Source of the DNA: Mrakia gelida
Lineage: Eukaryota; Basidiomycota; Tremellomycetes; Cystofilobasidiales; Mrakiaceae
Reading direction: 5' to 3'
Assembly (NCBI GenBank): GCA_024345305.1
Contig: BRON01000005.1
Coordinates: forward strand, 1,736,001 to 1,800,000
DNA length: 64,000 nucleotides
Shown here: positions 37,217 through 48,928 of the stretch, piece by piece
How positions within the stretch are numbered: the first letter of the stretch is position 1
How the letters are laid out: every line of letters begins with the position of its first letter
The notes under the pieces: generated by a model
Databases searched by the model: none
Told to the model about the DNA's origin: nothing
Seen by the model: the letters and a program-made list of their open reading frames with translations, nothing else
Translations under genes and position numbers: made by a program

Positions 37217-38835
37217 ATGCTCTTCTCAAAGCTCATCCTTCCTTTCCTTGCTGGATTCATCGGACTCGTTGAAGGTGAGTTCTGACGAGAGAAAGCGGCA
37301 GGGGGACAGAGGACGAAGTCCGCCTCGACCTTCCTTGTCCTTCCCTCGCCTCGCCTCTCTCCAAAGACGAAACGAACGCCATCCATCCAGATACTAACCA
37401 GCGTTGACTCGCTTTCTTCGCTTGCTCAGCTCAAAACACCATCGTTGTGAACACTCCGGTACGTATGAGAGACGAGAAGAAGACGGAAGTGGAGGGGAGG
37501 GAGGGAGATGGCGGACGGCTTGGAAGGGAGAGAAGGAATGAGCTTGGTAGCAAAATCTCTTCACCCCAGCTTGGTAGTGGAGGGTGGATGGGGCTTCAAG
37601 AGTGGATGGGAGTGGATGGCTGGGTTTGGAGGAGGGGAGGGAGGAGGAGAGCCAGGAGGAGGAGAGCTGAGCTAGTCGATTCGTCGGAAGGTCACCTCCG
37701 CTTGGCTCGTCTTCAAGCTTCGAGCTCGAAGAAACTCAGCGCTCTTATCCTAGAGCGTCGTAGCTCATGAAGCGGGTACTCGTCAGAGCAGAGATATCAT
37801 TATCATGATGGACAGTAGACTAGAGTCGAGGCTGACCGCTTCTTGTTTTGCTTTCCGCTCGTCATTCGTCGCTTTCCCACTCCCAGACCGCCGTCGTCTT
37901 CTGTCAACCTACGCTCTTGTCCTGGTCGGGAGGAACCGCTCCTTACTTCGTCAACATCAACGCTGGAGGAAGCGTCTCCGTCGTGGTGAGTCGTGCTCCA
38001 ATCCATCCGATTGAACAAAGTCGCGTCTTGTCGCAGACCTCGCTGCTGAACATCCGCTCATTTCGTCTTCTTTACCAGCTTCTCAACCTTCTCATCTCGA
38101 CTACCGCCACCTCTTACACCTGGACGACTGATCTCGCGCCTGGAACTTCCTTGTGAGTCTGTAAGCGAGAGAATCGAGCGCTTCGCCTTCCTATCGCTGA
38201 CTCGCTCTCGTTCTCGTTCGCCGTCGTTCCTCTTCCAGCACCCTCGCCGTCAAAGATTCTTTGGGATACGAGAACTTTGCCGCTCAGGCCACCGTCGGAG
38301 TCAACCCGTCTGGAGCCACCACTTGCAAGTGAGTCGACTGCTGTTGGTCTCGTCTTTCCGTCGACGCGTCGATTGATCCACCTTTCTCTCGCTATTTTTG
38401 TACCAGCTCTGCTTCTGGAAACGCTACCGTCAGGTGAGTCAAACTTCCTGAGATCTCCTCCTTTCGATGACGCTGACTTTGCTTCTGTCTTCTCAATCCC
38501 TTCGTCTCCAGCGGAAGCGTCTCCCTCTCTCCCTCCGCTGCTGCGACCTCTGCCACCTCCTCCCCAGTCTCGGGCTCATCTGCAACCTCAGCAGGATCCG
38601 CTGCTGCCGAAAGCGCCTCCAGCGCTGTTCCTTCGGCCGCCGCTACCACCGGAACGACTGGGTGAGTGAAAGAGCTCAGACCAACCTGACGCGTCGAGCT
38701 GTCCATCCGCTCGAGTTCTGACTCTCCTTGCATCCACCTTGTTTGTCCTCCAGTGCCGCTACCAAGACCATCGTCTCTGGCGCAGTTCTCCTCGTCACCT
38801 GCCTCATGGCCATGGCCGTCAGCGTCGCTCTTTAA
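37217..38835 (+). CDS. Small secreted Ser/Ala-rich GPI-anchor-type cell-surface protein
   Basis: Eight exons give 202 residues. An N-terminal signal peptide (about 1-20, LILPFLAGFIGLVEGQ) is followed by a compact beta-rich domain with TAVVFCQPTLLSWSGGTAPYFVNI, SYTWTTDLAPGTSF and LGYENFAAQATV, ending at TTCN. A Ser/Ala/Thr-rich stalk follows (about 125-180), then a C-terminal hydrophobic tail (GAVLLVTCLMAMAVSVAL) typical of GPI-attachment signals. This layout is common among basidiomycete cell-wall proteins, and the domain may be an Ig-like fold with two conserved cysteines. Intron 2 is about 430 bp, several times the local norm, and contains purine-rich sequence. The molecular function is unknown. 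It is probably extracellular or wall-bound. Confidence 0.83.
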
Positions 38836-39633
38836 GCGATCACCGAACTCTCTTCCCTTTTCACGACTCTCTCTCTCCTCTCCTCTCCTCTCCTCCTCCT
38901 CGTAGATACTTACTCGTTTTGTCTGCCGCTCTCGAACTGGACTCCAGGACTTAGTCTCTCGTTAGCTAGCTCTTAATCCTTCTTTTCCTCCGTCACTCGT
39001 CCTTCCTGGATACGTTTGCGTCCGTGCTTCCGCGTCGCCGTTCTTTTTTCTCCCTCACGATTTCTCTCAGACTTTCTTGCCGTTTTCCTTTTTGGTCTTC
39101 ATCGTCGTACATAGTCAACTCTACCTCTCAGACTGTGAAAACAGGAAGTTTTTCGAGAGAAGACCGAGCTCGAGCCCCTGCTTCGTTTCAAACCTCGAAT
39201 GCCACCTCACCCCTCCCTCCTGGACCTCGTCATTTCCCTCCCAACACTCACGCCGCTTTTTTACGACCACCGACGTTCTCTCTATCTCGACCCCAAGCTC
39301 AAGTGAGCCAGAAACGAATAACGCCCAAGGTGAGCAGGCTCTCTCTGCCTTTCGTAGGGTTCGAGAGGTCGTGTGAGGGAGGGTAAGGGAGGGAGGGAAG
39401 AGAGGAAGAGAGGAGAAGTCGAGATGCACGCCATCTCCTCGAGCGTTGTAGACATGGTTCGAGCGAAGTCAATCCCTTTGATCAAAGACGTACACCCCTC
39501 CAACATATAGAGGCTCGGTTTGCTCGCTCGAGATCATCCCTCATCTGCAGCTTTTCGCCCAAGAAACGAAACGGTCAAAGCTCACCTCATCCCACCTTCC
39601 TCCTCCTCTTCTTACCTTCTAGCTCACCATCTG
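38836..39633. other. Intergenic/promoter region
   Basis: 798 bp lie between the secreted-protein stop and the MINDY ATG. CT repeats lie at 38870-38900. Frames here are short and without domains. It probably holds the 3' region of the first gene and the promoter and leader of the second. Confidence 0.5.
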
Positions 39634-42600
39634 ATGGATCAACCCACCACCACACCACAAATCACCACTCCCACTCTCCCCAAGGACATCGCTCTTCCCG
39701 AGACTCCCGCTCCATCTCATTTCCTCAAGCAGGAAGGGCTCGAGCCTCAGACGAAGGAGGAGGAGGAGGAGGTCAAGGAGGAAGCGGAGTCCAAGATCGT
39801 CTCATCAGGGGAGAAAGAGGAGCAGATTCTTGGTGAGTTTTTGAGTCTTGTCTAGCTCGTACTCATCTTGAGCTTCTGTTTAGATGAGCGAGAAAAGCTA
39901 ACTTTGACTCGGTGCTTTCTTTTATCAGAAGAAGAACGAGACGCGGAACCGAAGGTCGACCGAGTCGAAGCCCACCTTCTCGACGAGACCACTCACGACG
40001 AGCCTTCTCCTTCACCCATCTTCGAGCACCACCACCAACAGTCTAAGCCTACCGAGGAGGTATTTCACGATGGACTCGTCGAAGAGCAAGCTACTCGTGA
40101 GTTTCTTAGACCTTCCCTTCCGTTGACCTTTGAGTTCGACGCACCGACAGTCGCCAGAGCGCTGATCGGCGCGTCATCCTTCTCTTCATTCTCGCCTCGA
40201 TGGAAACAGCAGCCTCGCTTCCTGCGAAGGACGGACCCATCACCTCTGCTACCTCTCAGGAACCCGAGGTCGTTGGAGCTCAAGACTCGGAAGTCGTCGA
40301 ACCATCAGCTGCTGATCCGAAGGTCGAGGAAGACGTCGACGCATCCCCTTCTCTCGGACTCGTCCTCGACACTCAGGTGCCTGTGGTTCCTGCTTTCCCT
40401 CGTGAGCATACTAATCATCCTCTCTCACCCCATGGTTGAGGGCTAACCGATTCTCGTCAATATTTCCTTCATAGCTGGACCCACCGTCGGCTCTCCCATT
40501 CGCGAGGCAGCCCACCTCAGCCCTCTCTCCCCCATTCGAAAGGAGCTCGCTCTTCCCTCGGACGACATCGAGCCTCCTTCCAAGGAGCCTACCGACAAAG
40601 AGGTTACTTCGGACGACGTTGAGGCAGTAGAGAGGCCCGAGGAGGTCCCAGTCGTCGCTCGCGAGCTCGAGGAGGAGGAAGAGCTGGTTCCTCGTGAGTT
40701 GTCGTTCCTCATTTGTTATCTCCTTTTACATCGGCACACGGCTGACTCTGAGCTTCCTTCGATTTCTATCAGTCGAGGAAATCACCAAAACCGAGCCCAT
40801 CGCCGTCGAGGATCCCTCAGTCGACTCGAAACCCGTCTCTGGCCTCGCCCTCGACACGTCCGAACCCGAGGAGGTCATCCCATCCTCTGAAGTCGCTGCC
40901 GAGCTTCAGCAGGAGCATTCCGTCGACGCAGAGACATCGAATCTCCCCGCCGAAGTCCAGGAAGTTTCTGAGATCCAGCCAACCGTCGAGGAACCCGTCG
41001 AACAGGAAGAGTCCGTCGACGCGTCCGAGCCCGAGCTCGCTGTCGCTCCTGCGGAGGCGCAGGGCGAGGAAGTCTCGGAACCCTCAGAACCTACGGTCGC
41101 TCAACCCACCCAGGAACACTCGGTCGAGCCAACAATCGAGGAAGCCGCGGAGGAGGTACCTTTTCTCGTCGAGTCGAAGGAGGAGGAGATCGTCAAGTCG
41201 TCGGATTCAACCTCAGAAACCAAGGAGGTCGAGGCTCGAGAAGACTTCCACCGGTCCACCACTCCTAGCCCTTCCTGGTCTCGTATCGAACAGACTCCAG
41301 GAGCGGAGGAGGTCCCCTTCATCGAGGACGACGAAATCGTCGCCGACCCAGAGGAAACCACCTCCACCTCCTTCGAGTACCCTCACCCCAGTCCTCCCAT
41401 CCCCGACGCCCACATGATCTTCGCCAGAAAACGCTCAGCCTCTCAAGACCCTCACGTCCCTCTTCCAGAGGAGCAGATCCTCGGTCACCCCGTCGCCTCG
41501 TCGGAACTCGAACGTCAGATGTCGAACCCCGATCAAGCTGCCGTCTTCGCTGGACACGCGACCGTCGACGATATCGTTGGACCTGAGCACGCCGTGAATC
41601 CTGCGATCTTCCCTCCTACCCCGGTGGAGGAACTCGAGGAGAAGGTCGCTGCAGCTCCTGTTGTTGAGACGATTGAGGAGGAGAAGTCCGTCGCTGAGGA
41701 ACCAGGTGAGCTTCCTCGTACTCCCTTTCCTCTTCGACGATTCGAGGTACTGACCCTCGCTTCTTTGGTGTCGTTTCGGAAGTCGCCGAGCCTGAAGCTG
41801 AGGTCGAGACCCAAGACGCGCCGGTCGAACTCGTCGAGAAGAAGATCGAGTTGCCCGAGCCTGATCTCGAGAGCGAACTTCAAGGTTAGTCGACAAGTCC
41901 CTTTTTTGATACTTGAGCGAGGCTCGCACTGACCAGCTCTCTCCTTTTCGTCTTGCAGAGGAAAGGACTCCGGTCCTCGTCACTCCTCCCAAGGACGCTC
42001 CCTCCTCGCCTTCCCCATCCTCGAAATCCTCCGTCAGGCCCGTCTTCGTCGAGCAAGCTCCCACTTTCGTCGCAGGATCCATGCTCGCCGAGCTCCTGGA
42101 CGAGCAGACTCCCGCCGTCGAATCCACCGAGGAGGAGCTCAGTCAACGAGCGAGTGTCGTCCCCGTCGTCGCGTCGGTCGAGGAGGATCCCGCGTCGTCT
42201 GAGCTCGAAGTCGAGCCTCAAGCTCCCTCCGGCGCCGCCGACTCATACTTCAACATCCCTGGATCAGACTCGAACGACGAGGAGAAGCCTCTCCCCAAGA
42301 CCGAGGAGGAGGTTCGAGAGGAATCCGTCGAGGAGAAGATCGGCGAGGGAATCCTTGGAGGAGCCGGAGCGACTCTCGTTGGAATCGCTCTCTCTCCATC
42401 GAGCAGCGAGGACGTCCCTGAGCTGGACGAGGATATCGTCAAGGCCGGGATCGCTCGAGCGGAAGCCGAAGTCAGCGATTCGGAGGAGACAGTCGACGAA
42501 GTCGCTTGGGAGGGAGGAGAACCTCTCGCTAGATCTCCTCCTCAGTTCGCCTCGATGACGGACACCCCTTCTCAAGAGCACCCTTCCTTCCTCCCATCGG

Positions 42601-45495
42601 TCGTCAACGGACTCCCTCCTCTCCCTACCATCCCTCTCGCGACTTCAGGCTCGGTTCCCGCCTCAGTCCTCGATCGGATCGAGCAGCACCATCAGCTCAA
42701 GTTCGCTACAGGAGACGGTCTCGAGGTCAGTCTCCGCTTCTACACCTCCTTCTCATTATCGAGCGAAAGCTGATCGTTCTTCTCATACGACCTCTCCTCG
42801 ATACCCTCTCCGCAGACTTCGACGAGCTCCAACTGGGCGAGCCCTTCGCAGACTCCAGCTCTCACGACTCCGAACAACGAGCTCGCTCCTCCCAACCTCA
42901 TCCACCACGTCATCAACAAGGATCCCAGCCCAGTCGCTACTCCAGGAGAGGTCTTCGCCAGAGGAGATGTTCCATCTGGGACACTGACCAGCCCGACTGG
43001 AGACAGGAAGCACGGAGACGAGGTGAGCTCGACCGTTTCAACGACCTCTCCCTTGTTGATCCCCCTCCTGACTCTATTCCTCTTGGATCCAGTCGAACGA
43101 TCCCCTCGATGCTCCTGAGGCCTCTTCGGTGAGTCAAACGTCGAATTCGGAGATGACATCCCTCCTCCTCGTCGTCTCGAGCTGACCTCTCTCCTTCTCC
43201 CCTCCTTCCTCAGGATGGTTACTTCGGCTCTAATCTTGCCCTCCCTCGAGAGGTCGACTACGCTAGCGAATCGGCCGTCGTCGCAGGAGCTCGACCTCGG
43301 GATCCTCCCATCGTCCTTGGAGAGGTCGAAGTCTCGCCAGCCGTCGCGGAAACCCCCTTGGCGACGAAGGAGGACGAGGTCGAAGTTGGAGGAAGGGAAA
43401 CCGAGGTCAACGTCAACGTCCATCAACCAAAGGTGCATCCTTCTCCGCACATCCTTCCCAACGCCGACTTCTTGTTCCTCATCAATATCTTACTCTCCTC
43501 CTTCGTTCTCGCGTCAATTTTGTTCTTCTGATTGCATAGATCGTTTCAACGCCCGAAGTCACCTCGCCACCGGAAGTTCAGCCCTCCTCCCTCGCTCAGA
43601 CAGGTGAGCTTCCTCCCTCTCTTCTCCCCGTTCTGCACTATTCGAGCCTGAAACGGCACGTGCTCTTCTTCTTTTACCAGATATCTCGCCCGAACCGACA
43701 GAAGGTGAGCTGCTTCGAACGACGGTCTGAACCGAGATCCTTCGAGTTGAGCTCGAGCTGATCATCCATCCCTTCCCGCTTCTCGTCTTCCATCCAGTTC
43801 CTCCCCTCGCCGTCCTTCCTCCCCAAACCAAGGAATCCCCGGAAACCATGAACCTTCGCTGGTCTCTCAAGGATGTCTCGTGGCCTGATCCAAGAGTTGG
43901 AGGATTGAGGCGAGAGTTGAAGATCGTTTGTCAGGCGAGTCCCGTCACAACATTCTCGTCCCTCTTCTCGCCCGTATGTGCTTTCCTCGGCTAACTCGTG
44001 TCTTTTTCCTCTTCTGCCTCGAACAGAGCGAGAACGGCCCCTGCTCTCTTATCTCCCTCGTCAACGTCCTCGCCCTTCGGGGGTCCATTCACATCGACGT
44101 TTCCCGACACCACGTCTCGTACGATTACCTCTCGAGCCTGAGTGCGTGGAACCTCTTTCGATCTCGCATTCGAACCATTCTTCTGACATGTTGCGCCTCT
44201 TCTTTGACAGTCGGCGACTTCCTCATCGAACGACCTCAAGACTCCAAACTCTCCCTCGCCTCCGCCCTTTCCATCCTCCCCACCACCGTCGAAGGTCTCA
44301 ACCTCAACCCTTCGTTCCTCTCGCCCTCAGCTTTCCAGCAGGAGGGAGATGGAGGAGAGCTCGCTCTGTTCGAGCTGTGTGGCGTCAGGCTCACCCACGG
44401 ATGGGTCGTCGAGAACGAAGAGGATCGGGAGCTGATGGGACGCGTTGGGACGTGGGATGCTGCTCAGGGAGTCCTCGTCGAGGGACAGGTCGCTGAGGCT
44501 GAGCTCGAGAAAGCAGGAGAGATTACGGACGATGGGCTGGAGAAGATTGAGGATGGTTAGTCGATCTCTCTTCGATCTCGCGCTTTGAACTGAACTGATC
44601 TCCCTTCGACCTCGTTTCCCTCTGCAGCCAACCGAGTTCGAACGTTCTTGGACTCGACCCGAACTCAGCTCACTCCCACTGGACTCAAGGCCCTCTCAGC
44701 TTCTCTCGAACCTCAGGAGGTCGTAGCTGTGAGCTCATTCTCTTCGTCGTTCGTCGAGCGATCTTCCATGAACCTGACCCTCGTTCTCGTTTTCCCTCTT
44801 CAGCTCTTCCGAAACAGTCATCTCAGCGTTCTTTACAAGCGACCTACTGCTGAGGCCGCCGATCCAGAGGACCCTCTTCTCTTCTCTCTCGTCACCGACG
44901 AGTCTTTCCGCTCCGAGCCTGAGGTACGTCGCTCTCTGCAACCAGCTCGGACTCGAGACGCGTCGACTGACACGCCTTTCCCTTCTTCCAGGTCGTTTGG
45001 GAGCCTCTTGCCGATGTCCACACGTCTACTGGCTTCGTCAACTCCGAATTCATCACCTCGTCGACTGCTGGAGGAGACATCGCTGGACTCACTGCTGAGG
45101 AGGTCGGTCGACGCGCCGATCTCGAGAACGGAGCTGGTGAAGAAGAGTGAGCCTCTTCGTCGCTTCTTTCTCTCCTTCCTCGCTTTTCCGAAGCTGACGA
45201 GCTCTTCCTTCTCTTCCGCAGTCTCGATCAACAACTCGCTAAGCAACTTCAGTCCGAGGAGGACGCCGAAGCAGCAGCAGCCCTCGCGACTTCCGATCGT
45301 CGACAAACCTCCTCCTCGTCTCGACGCGCCGGCGGGATTCCTCCTACTCCCTCCTCCCCTCCCGCAGGAACTCGTCAGTCTATCGAGCAAGGCCGAGGAA
45401 AGTTCTCTGCCTCTGGATCTGGAGGAGCGGAGGAGTTGAAGAGGCTTGGGGAGAAGGAGAAGAAGAAGGACAAGAAGGGGTGTGTTGTGATGTGA
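39634..45495 (+). CDS. MINDY-family deubiquitinase with long acidic N-terminus and CaaX end
   Basis: MINDY (FAM63/Miy1) enzymes are cysteine proteases that trim Lys48-linked ubiquitin chains. The gene has more than 15 exons and encodes roughly 1,400-1,500 residues. The first two thirds are an intrinsically disordered, Glu/Pro/Ser/Val-rich acidic region full of short EE and PxEE repeats. The catalytic domain starts near 43850 with NLRWSLKDVSWP, then the oxyanion Gln and nucleophile Cys in CQSENGPCSLISLVNVLALRG. It continues with DFLIERP, FELCGVRLTHGWVV and the catalytic His in FRNSHLSVLYKR, and ends with LVTDESFRSEPEVVWEPL. The tail is basic and ends KKGCVVM, a CaaX box predicting prenylation and membrane attachment. 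Typical MINDY enzymes are far shorter, so the N-terminal extension is unusual. Start chosen at the first in-frame ATG of the acidic frame. Confidence 0.9.
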
Positions 45496-46053
45496 GGAGG
45501 TCGTCGTCTTGCGTCGACTTGTTTCTTTCTCAGTGTGTCTTTAGCTTTGGATTCGTCTCGCATTGGTTAATATAGGCTGGAGAGAGACGCCCTAGTGGGT
45601 GGGGATCTCTCTACATCTTCTCGTCTTCTTGTTTTGCTCTCGGTCTACTTTACGTTCTCGTCCTCCCTTCTTTCTGCTCTCTGCAATCTCTCGACCTCTT
45701 TACGATCACATGACGACTTCCCGATGATCTATCCCATACCAAAACAAACTAAGGGTCTCGGCTCTCGTTAACCTAACACGCAAAGAAAAAGCTACAGTTC
45801 CCGTCGAGGCGAGACGAACCGAGGTCTCCTGAGTTGACCTCGCCTCGCGCACACCCATCTCTCGTCCCTTCCTCCCTTCCGTTCCCACATAACTCAAGTC
45901 CCCCTTCCCCGTTGCAGTCTTGCCCATCTATGGATCGTGAATCCTTTTGGTGTCGTCGTCGTGTTGGCTCGTGATCAAGTGTCGTTCCGTTGCGTTTCGT
46001 TGAGAGGAGATCGAGACGTCCTTTTTGAGGTTGGAGAAGGAAGGAGCTAGTAC
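45496..46053. other. Downstream region of the MINDY gene
   Basis: 558 bp with T-rich sequence near 45540-45720 suited to a 3' end. Overlapping minus-strand open frames here look like shadow sequence. No gene supported. Confidence 0.45.
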
Positions 46054-46259
46054 TCAGTATGGTTCTGGGGAGGGAGGAGGTAATGGAGCCGGTTGGTCGG
46101 GGGGATAGTAGTAGTAAGGGTCGTAGCTTGGTGAGCAGGGACGACTGTTGGGTGGGGTGCTGGAGCGCAAGAAGGAAGGAAGGGAGGTCAGCTCGTTTTG
46201 GGACGAGATCTGGACGAGGAGCGAGCAGGAAAGGGAGGAGCTCACTCTTCGTAGTCCAT
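46054..46259 (-). CDS. Possible small Pro/Tyr-rich protein
   Basis: A minus-strand ATG at 46259 begins MDYED. A GTGAGC donor and CTGAC-containing intron, ending in CAG near 46162, join in frame to TPPNSRPCSPSYDPYYYYPPDQ and a Pro-rich end before TGA at 46054. The product would be about 39 residues. A longer N-terminus from upstream exons is possible, because the frame stays open to the left of the ATG. The composition (Tyr run, PP motifs) differs from random shadow frames. No family is recognised. Confidence 0.3.
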
Positions 46260-47217
46260 GACTCGAGGCGACTTTTTGAGGGTAGGAGGGGAGGGATAGA
46301 AGAGAAGGAGAAGGAGAAGGAAGGAAGAAGCCCTTCAACAGCAGCAGCAGCTGATTCGAGGAGCACTCGAGAAGGCAGGAAGTCCCTCAATCGCCTTCCT
46401 TCCTCCCTTTGCTTCCCCTTCCGTCCTTCCTTCCTCGCTCCAGAATCCAATCACCCCTCGGGTGGATCGAAGGGAAGGCGCGAGGTTAAACCTTCCAAGG
46501 CCATGCGGTCCCCTCTGACGTTCAGCGGAACAAGGGAGGATCAGGAAAAGAAAAGGTTCGACGACGCGACGAGTTGATGTGGAGAAAGAGAGCGCGAAGG
46601 GACAGGTGAAGGTCCTGCCGCTGTTTCAGGTGCGCTCGCTCGAGGAGTCGTCTTGGTTGCCAGGAGAAGGCGCCAAAGATGTCTGTTCATAGACCCAGGG
46701 AGGGAAGAAGCGAAGAGAGAGTCAGCGAGACGAGATGGGAGGAGGGAAGACGCGTCGCGGCCGGAGTGATCTTGGGCTCGCCTTCTTGTCCTTCCTTCCC
46801 GAAGCGTTTGTATTGACGTTTCCCCCGCCAATCATGAATCGAAAAAGGCTTTAGGGGTCTCGGATAAGATGAAACGAGGTGACAGGAGGGAAGCCGTTGG
46901 GTGTGTGCGAGCCGTTTAGGCAGCTGAAAGTCCAGAGGAGGAAGACGCCTCCGATGAGCGACGAGTGACAAGCTCAGGCGCTCGTGTCCTATCCTCTCGA
47001 GCCTTCTGGCGGACGTCGATGAAGCCACCAGCACAGTTTTAGATCTGATGGAACGGCAAAGTGCGGAATTTTAGCCAAAAGAGAGGGGTTCGAGTCGAGG
47101 GAAAGGGCCGAAAACTCACCGGCAATCTTCCTTCTCTTCCTCTCCTCTCCTCGCTCATCTTGCTCGACGACCGAAGCAGACAAGTCGTGTATCGTTGCAT
47201 CATATAGAGGGTCCAAT
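46260..47217. other. Intergenic region with unresolved minus-strand frames
   Basis: 958 bp lie between the small Pro/Tyr ORF and the TAF10 stop. Open frames at 46541-46831, 46687-47034 and 46989-47216 (-) have no domain and inconsistent splicing. They may be 5' exons of the small gene or the TAF10 3' leader. Nothing firm is seen. Confidence 0.4.
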
Positions 47218-48642
47218 CTACTGGTAGTACTCTGGCTTCTTCAAGCTGAAACGGTTCGAAACGAAAAGAGTCGGTCAGCTCGTCGTTGGCCCTCTTCTCG
47301 CTCACACTCTTCACGCGAGACTTGTACGACAACGAGCGAGAACAACTCACTTGACTCCTCTCTCTGCAAGACTAGCACTCAGGTCGTCCATCGTCAAGAC
47401 GGTTCGGTTCTTATCCTGGAAAGAGTAGCGATAAGAAACGTGAGAGGTCAGCGAACGATGAGACGAAGCGAACGACGCGTAGACGAGATGAAGGCTGAAA
47501 CTCACCTTCCCACCAGGAACAGCAGCAGCTCCAGCAGTAGCTGGCCTCCCTCTCGTCGCAGGAGTAGCGTTGGTTCGGATTCGAGCGTAGTGGAACGCGT
47601 CGGTAGCGATGTCCGAGACAAACTTCTGAGCGGCGAGGGAGAGGAGTCGTTTCCTGAGAAAAGAAGACGACGAGCACAGAGCAATGGTCAGCATAAGAGA
47701 AGACAATCGAGGAGACAGTATATTTGAAGGAGAAGAGGCGAAGCGACGGGTCGAGTCGAAGGAGGAGAGAGGGAAGGAGAGGCACGGAGAGAAGGAGACG
47801 AACAGGCGAGGATCCGACGTTTCGAAGCCTGATTTCTGGAGGAAGTAGTCGGTGACCTCTTCAGGAATCTGAGCGGAGAAAAAGGAGAAAACGAGGTCGA
47901 AATTCAGCCTTCGAGCGGACGGGAAGAAGGCGGGTCAGGCTCGAGGGAGCGTCGGAAGGAGGTCGCGAGGAGGGATGCTTAAAGACTACACCGAAAGTGC
48001 TAGACTCTCTGCTTCGAGTGAAAGAAAGTCTACCTCGTGGACGGTCCACGTGCGATTGCGGACCCACTAGGGAGACGTCAGAGAGGCGGAGAAGGCAGAG
48101 GTACAAAAGGAGGAGCTCGTCGAGCTCACCTCCCTCCCTCCGTCCCTTCGTGCCTCTGTCTCCTTCCGCTTGGCTTCGAGCTCTCCTCTCCCCTCTACTC
48201 AGAGATATAGAGCCACTCCTCGTCGCAGTATCCGTCTCTCGACCCTGCGAAGACTCTCTGGAGCTCGACTGACGAGCTCTCTCTCTCGCCCGAACGAGAA
48301 GGGAAGGGACGGTTCACTCACCAAAGGCTCGTAGTCGTCCAGCATCAACATGAACTCTCCCAGCGTCTTATCCCTCTTCTCAACCTCTCCAGCTCTCTTC
48401 GTCTCCAGTTGTTCCTGGGCTTGGGCTTGAGCTGCTTGGAAGACTGCTGATGGTTGCTGTTGCTGAGAGGAAGGACCTGGTGTTGAGCTCGATCCAGTCG
48501 CTGTGGGCGTCGAAGGAGCAGATCCAGAGCCAGCTCGTTGCTGCTGCTGGGGCGGAGGGCGGTTGTTGGGGACGGGAGTGGATGAATTGAGGTTGTTGTT
48601 GTTGAAAGAGAAGTTGGCAGGCGTTGAGGTTGATGGATTCAT
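47218..48642 (-). CDS. TAF10: TFIID/SAGA subunit TAF10, histone-fold protein
   Basis: TAF10 is a histone-fold subunit shared by the general transcription factor TFIID and the SAGA co-activator in the nucleus. Exon 1 (48642-48322) encodes a Gln/Pro/Ser/Asn-rich N-terminus and then LGEFMLMLDDYEPL. Exon 2 (from 47868) continues IPEEVTDYFLQKSGFETSDPRL. Exon 3 gives KRLLSLAAQKFVSDIATDAFHYARIR. A short linker follows, then RTVLTMDDLSASLAERGVNLKKPEYYQ. The order and wording match TAF10 across fungi and animals, and total length is about 220 residues. Introns fall inside the histone-fold helices. The stop is TAG at 47218-47220. It is divergent from the F-box/LRR-like gene, 286 bp away. Confidence 0.95.
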
Positions 48643-48928
48643 CGTTTAAGGGAGGAGGAAGGGACGAGGGGAGGGAGGAGGGAGGTTGTTCTGATTTGGG
48701 AGCTAAAAGGGAGAGGACCGAGTGAGCGAGATTTATTCTACTGCTAGCGTTTGGATCAGGGATCCTTTACGTACGCTGGTGTAGTTGGAGCTGTAGAAGT
48801 GCGATATAAGAGGATGGGTCGGGAAGAGGTTGAAGGTCACTCCGCCTCGACTCCCCTGAAACGAGCTTTCGACGCTTTCGTCCTCGTTTTCCTCTGACGA
48901 CGACCGCAAGAAGTTACGTTTTTGTATC

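Noticed and set aside
45773..46450. 225-codon minus-strand open frame
   Set aside because: Leu/Ser/Pro-rich, crosses a good intron signal and lacks a domain. The shorter spliced reading is more convincing, though still weak.
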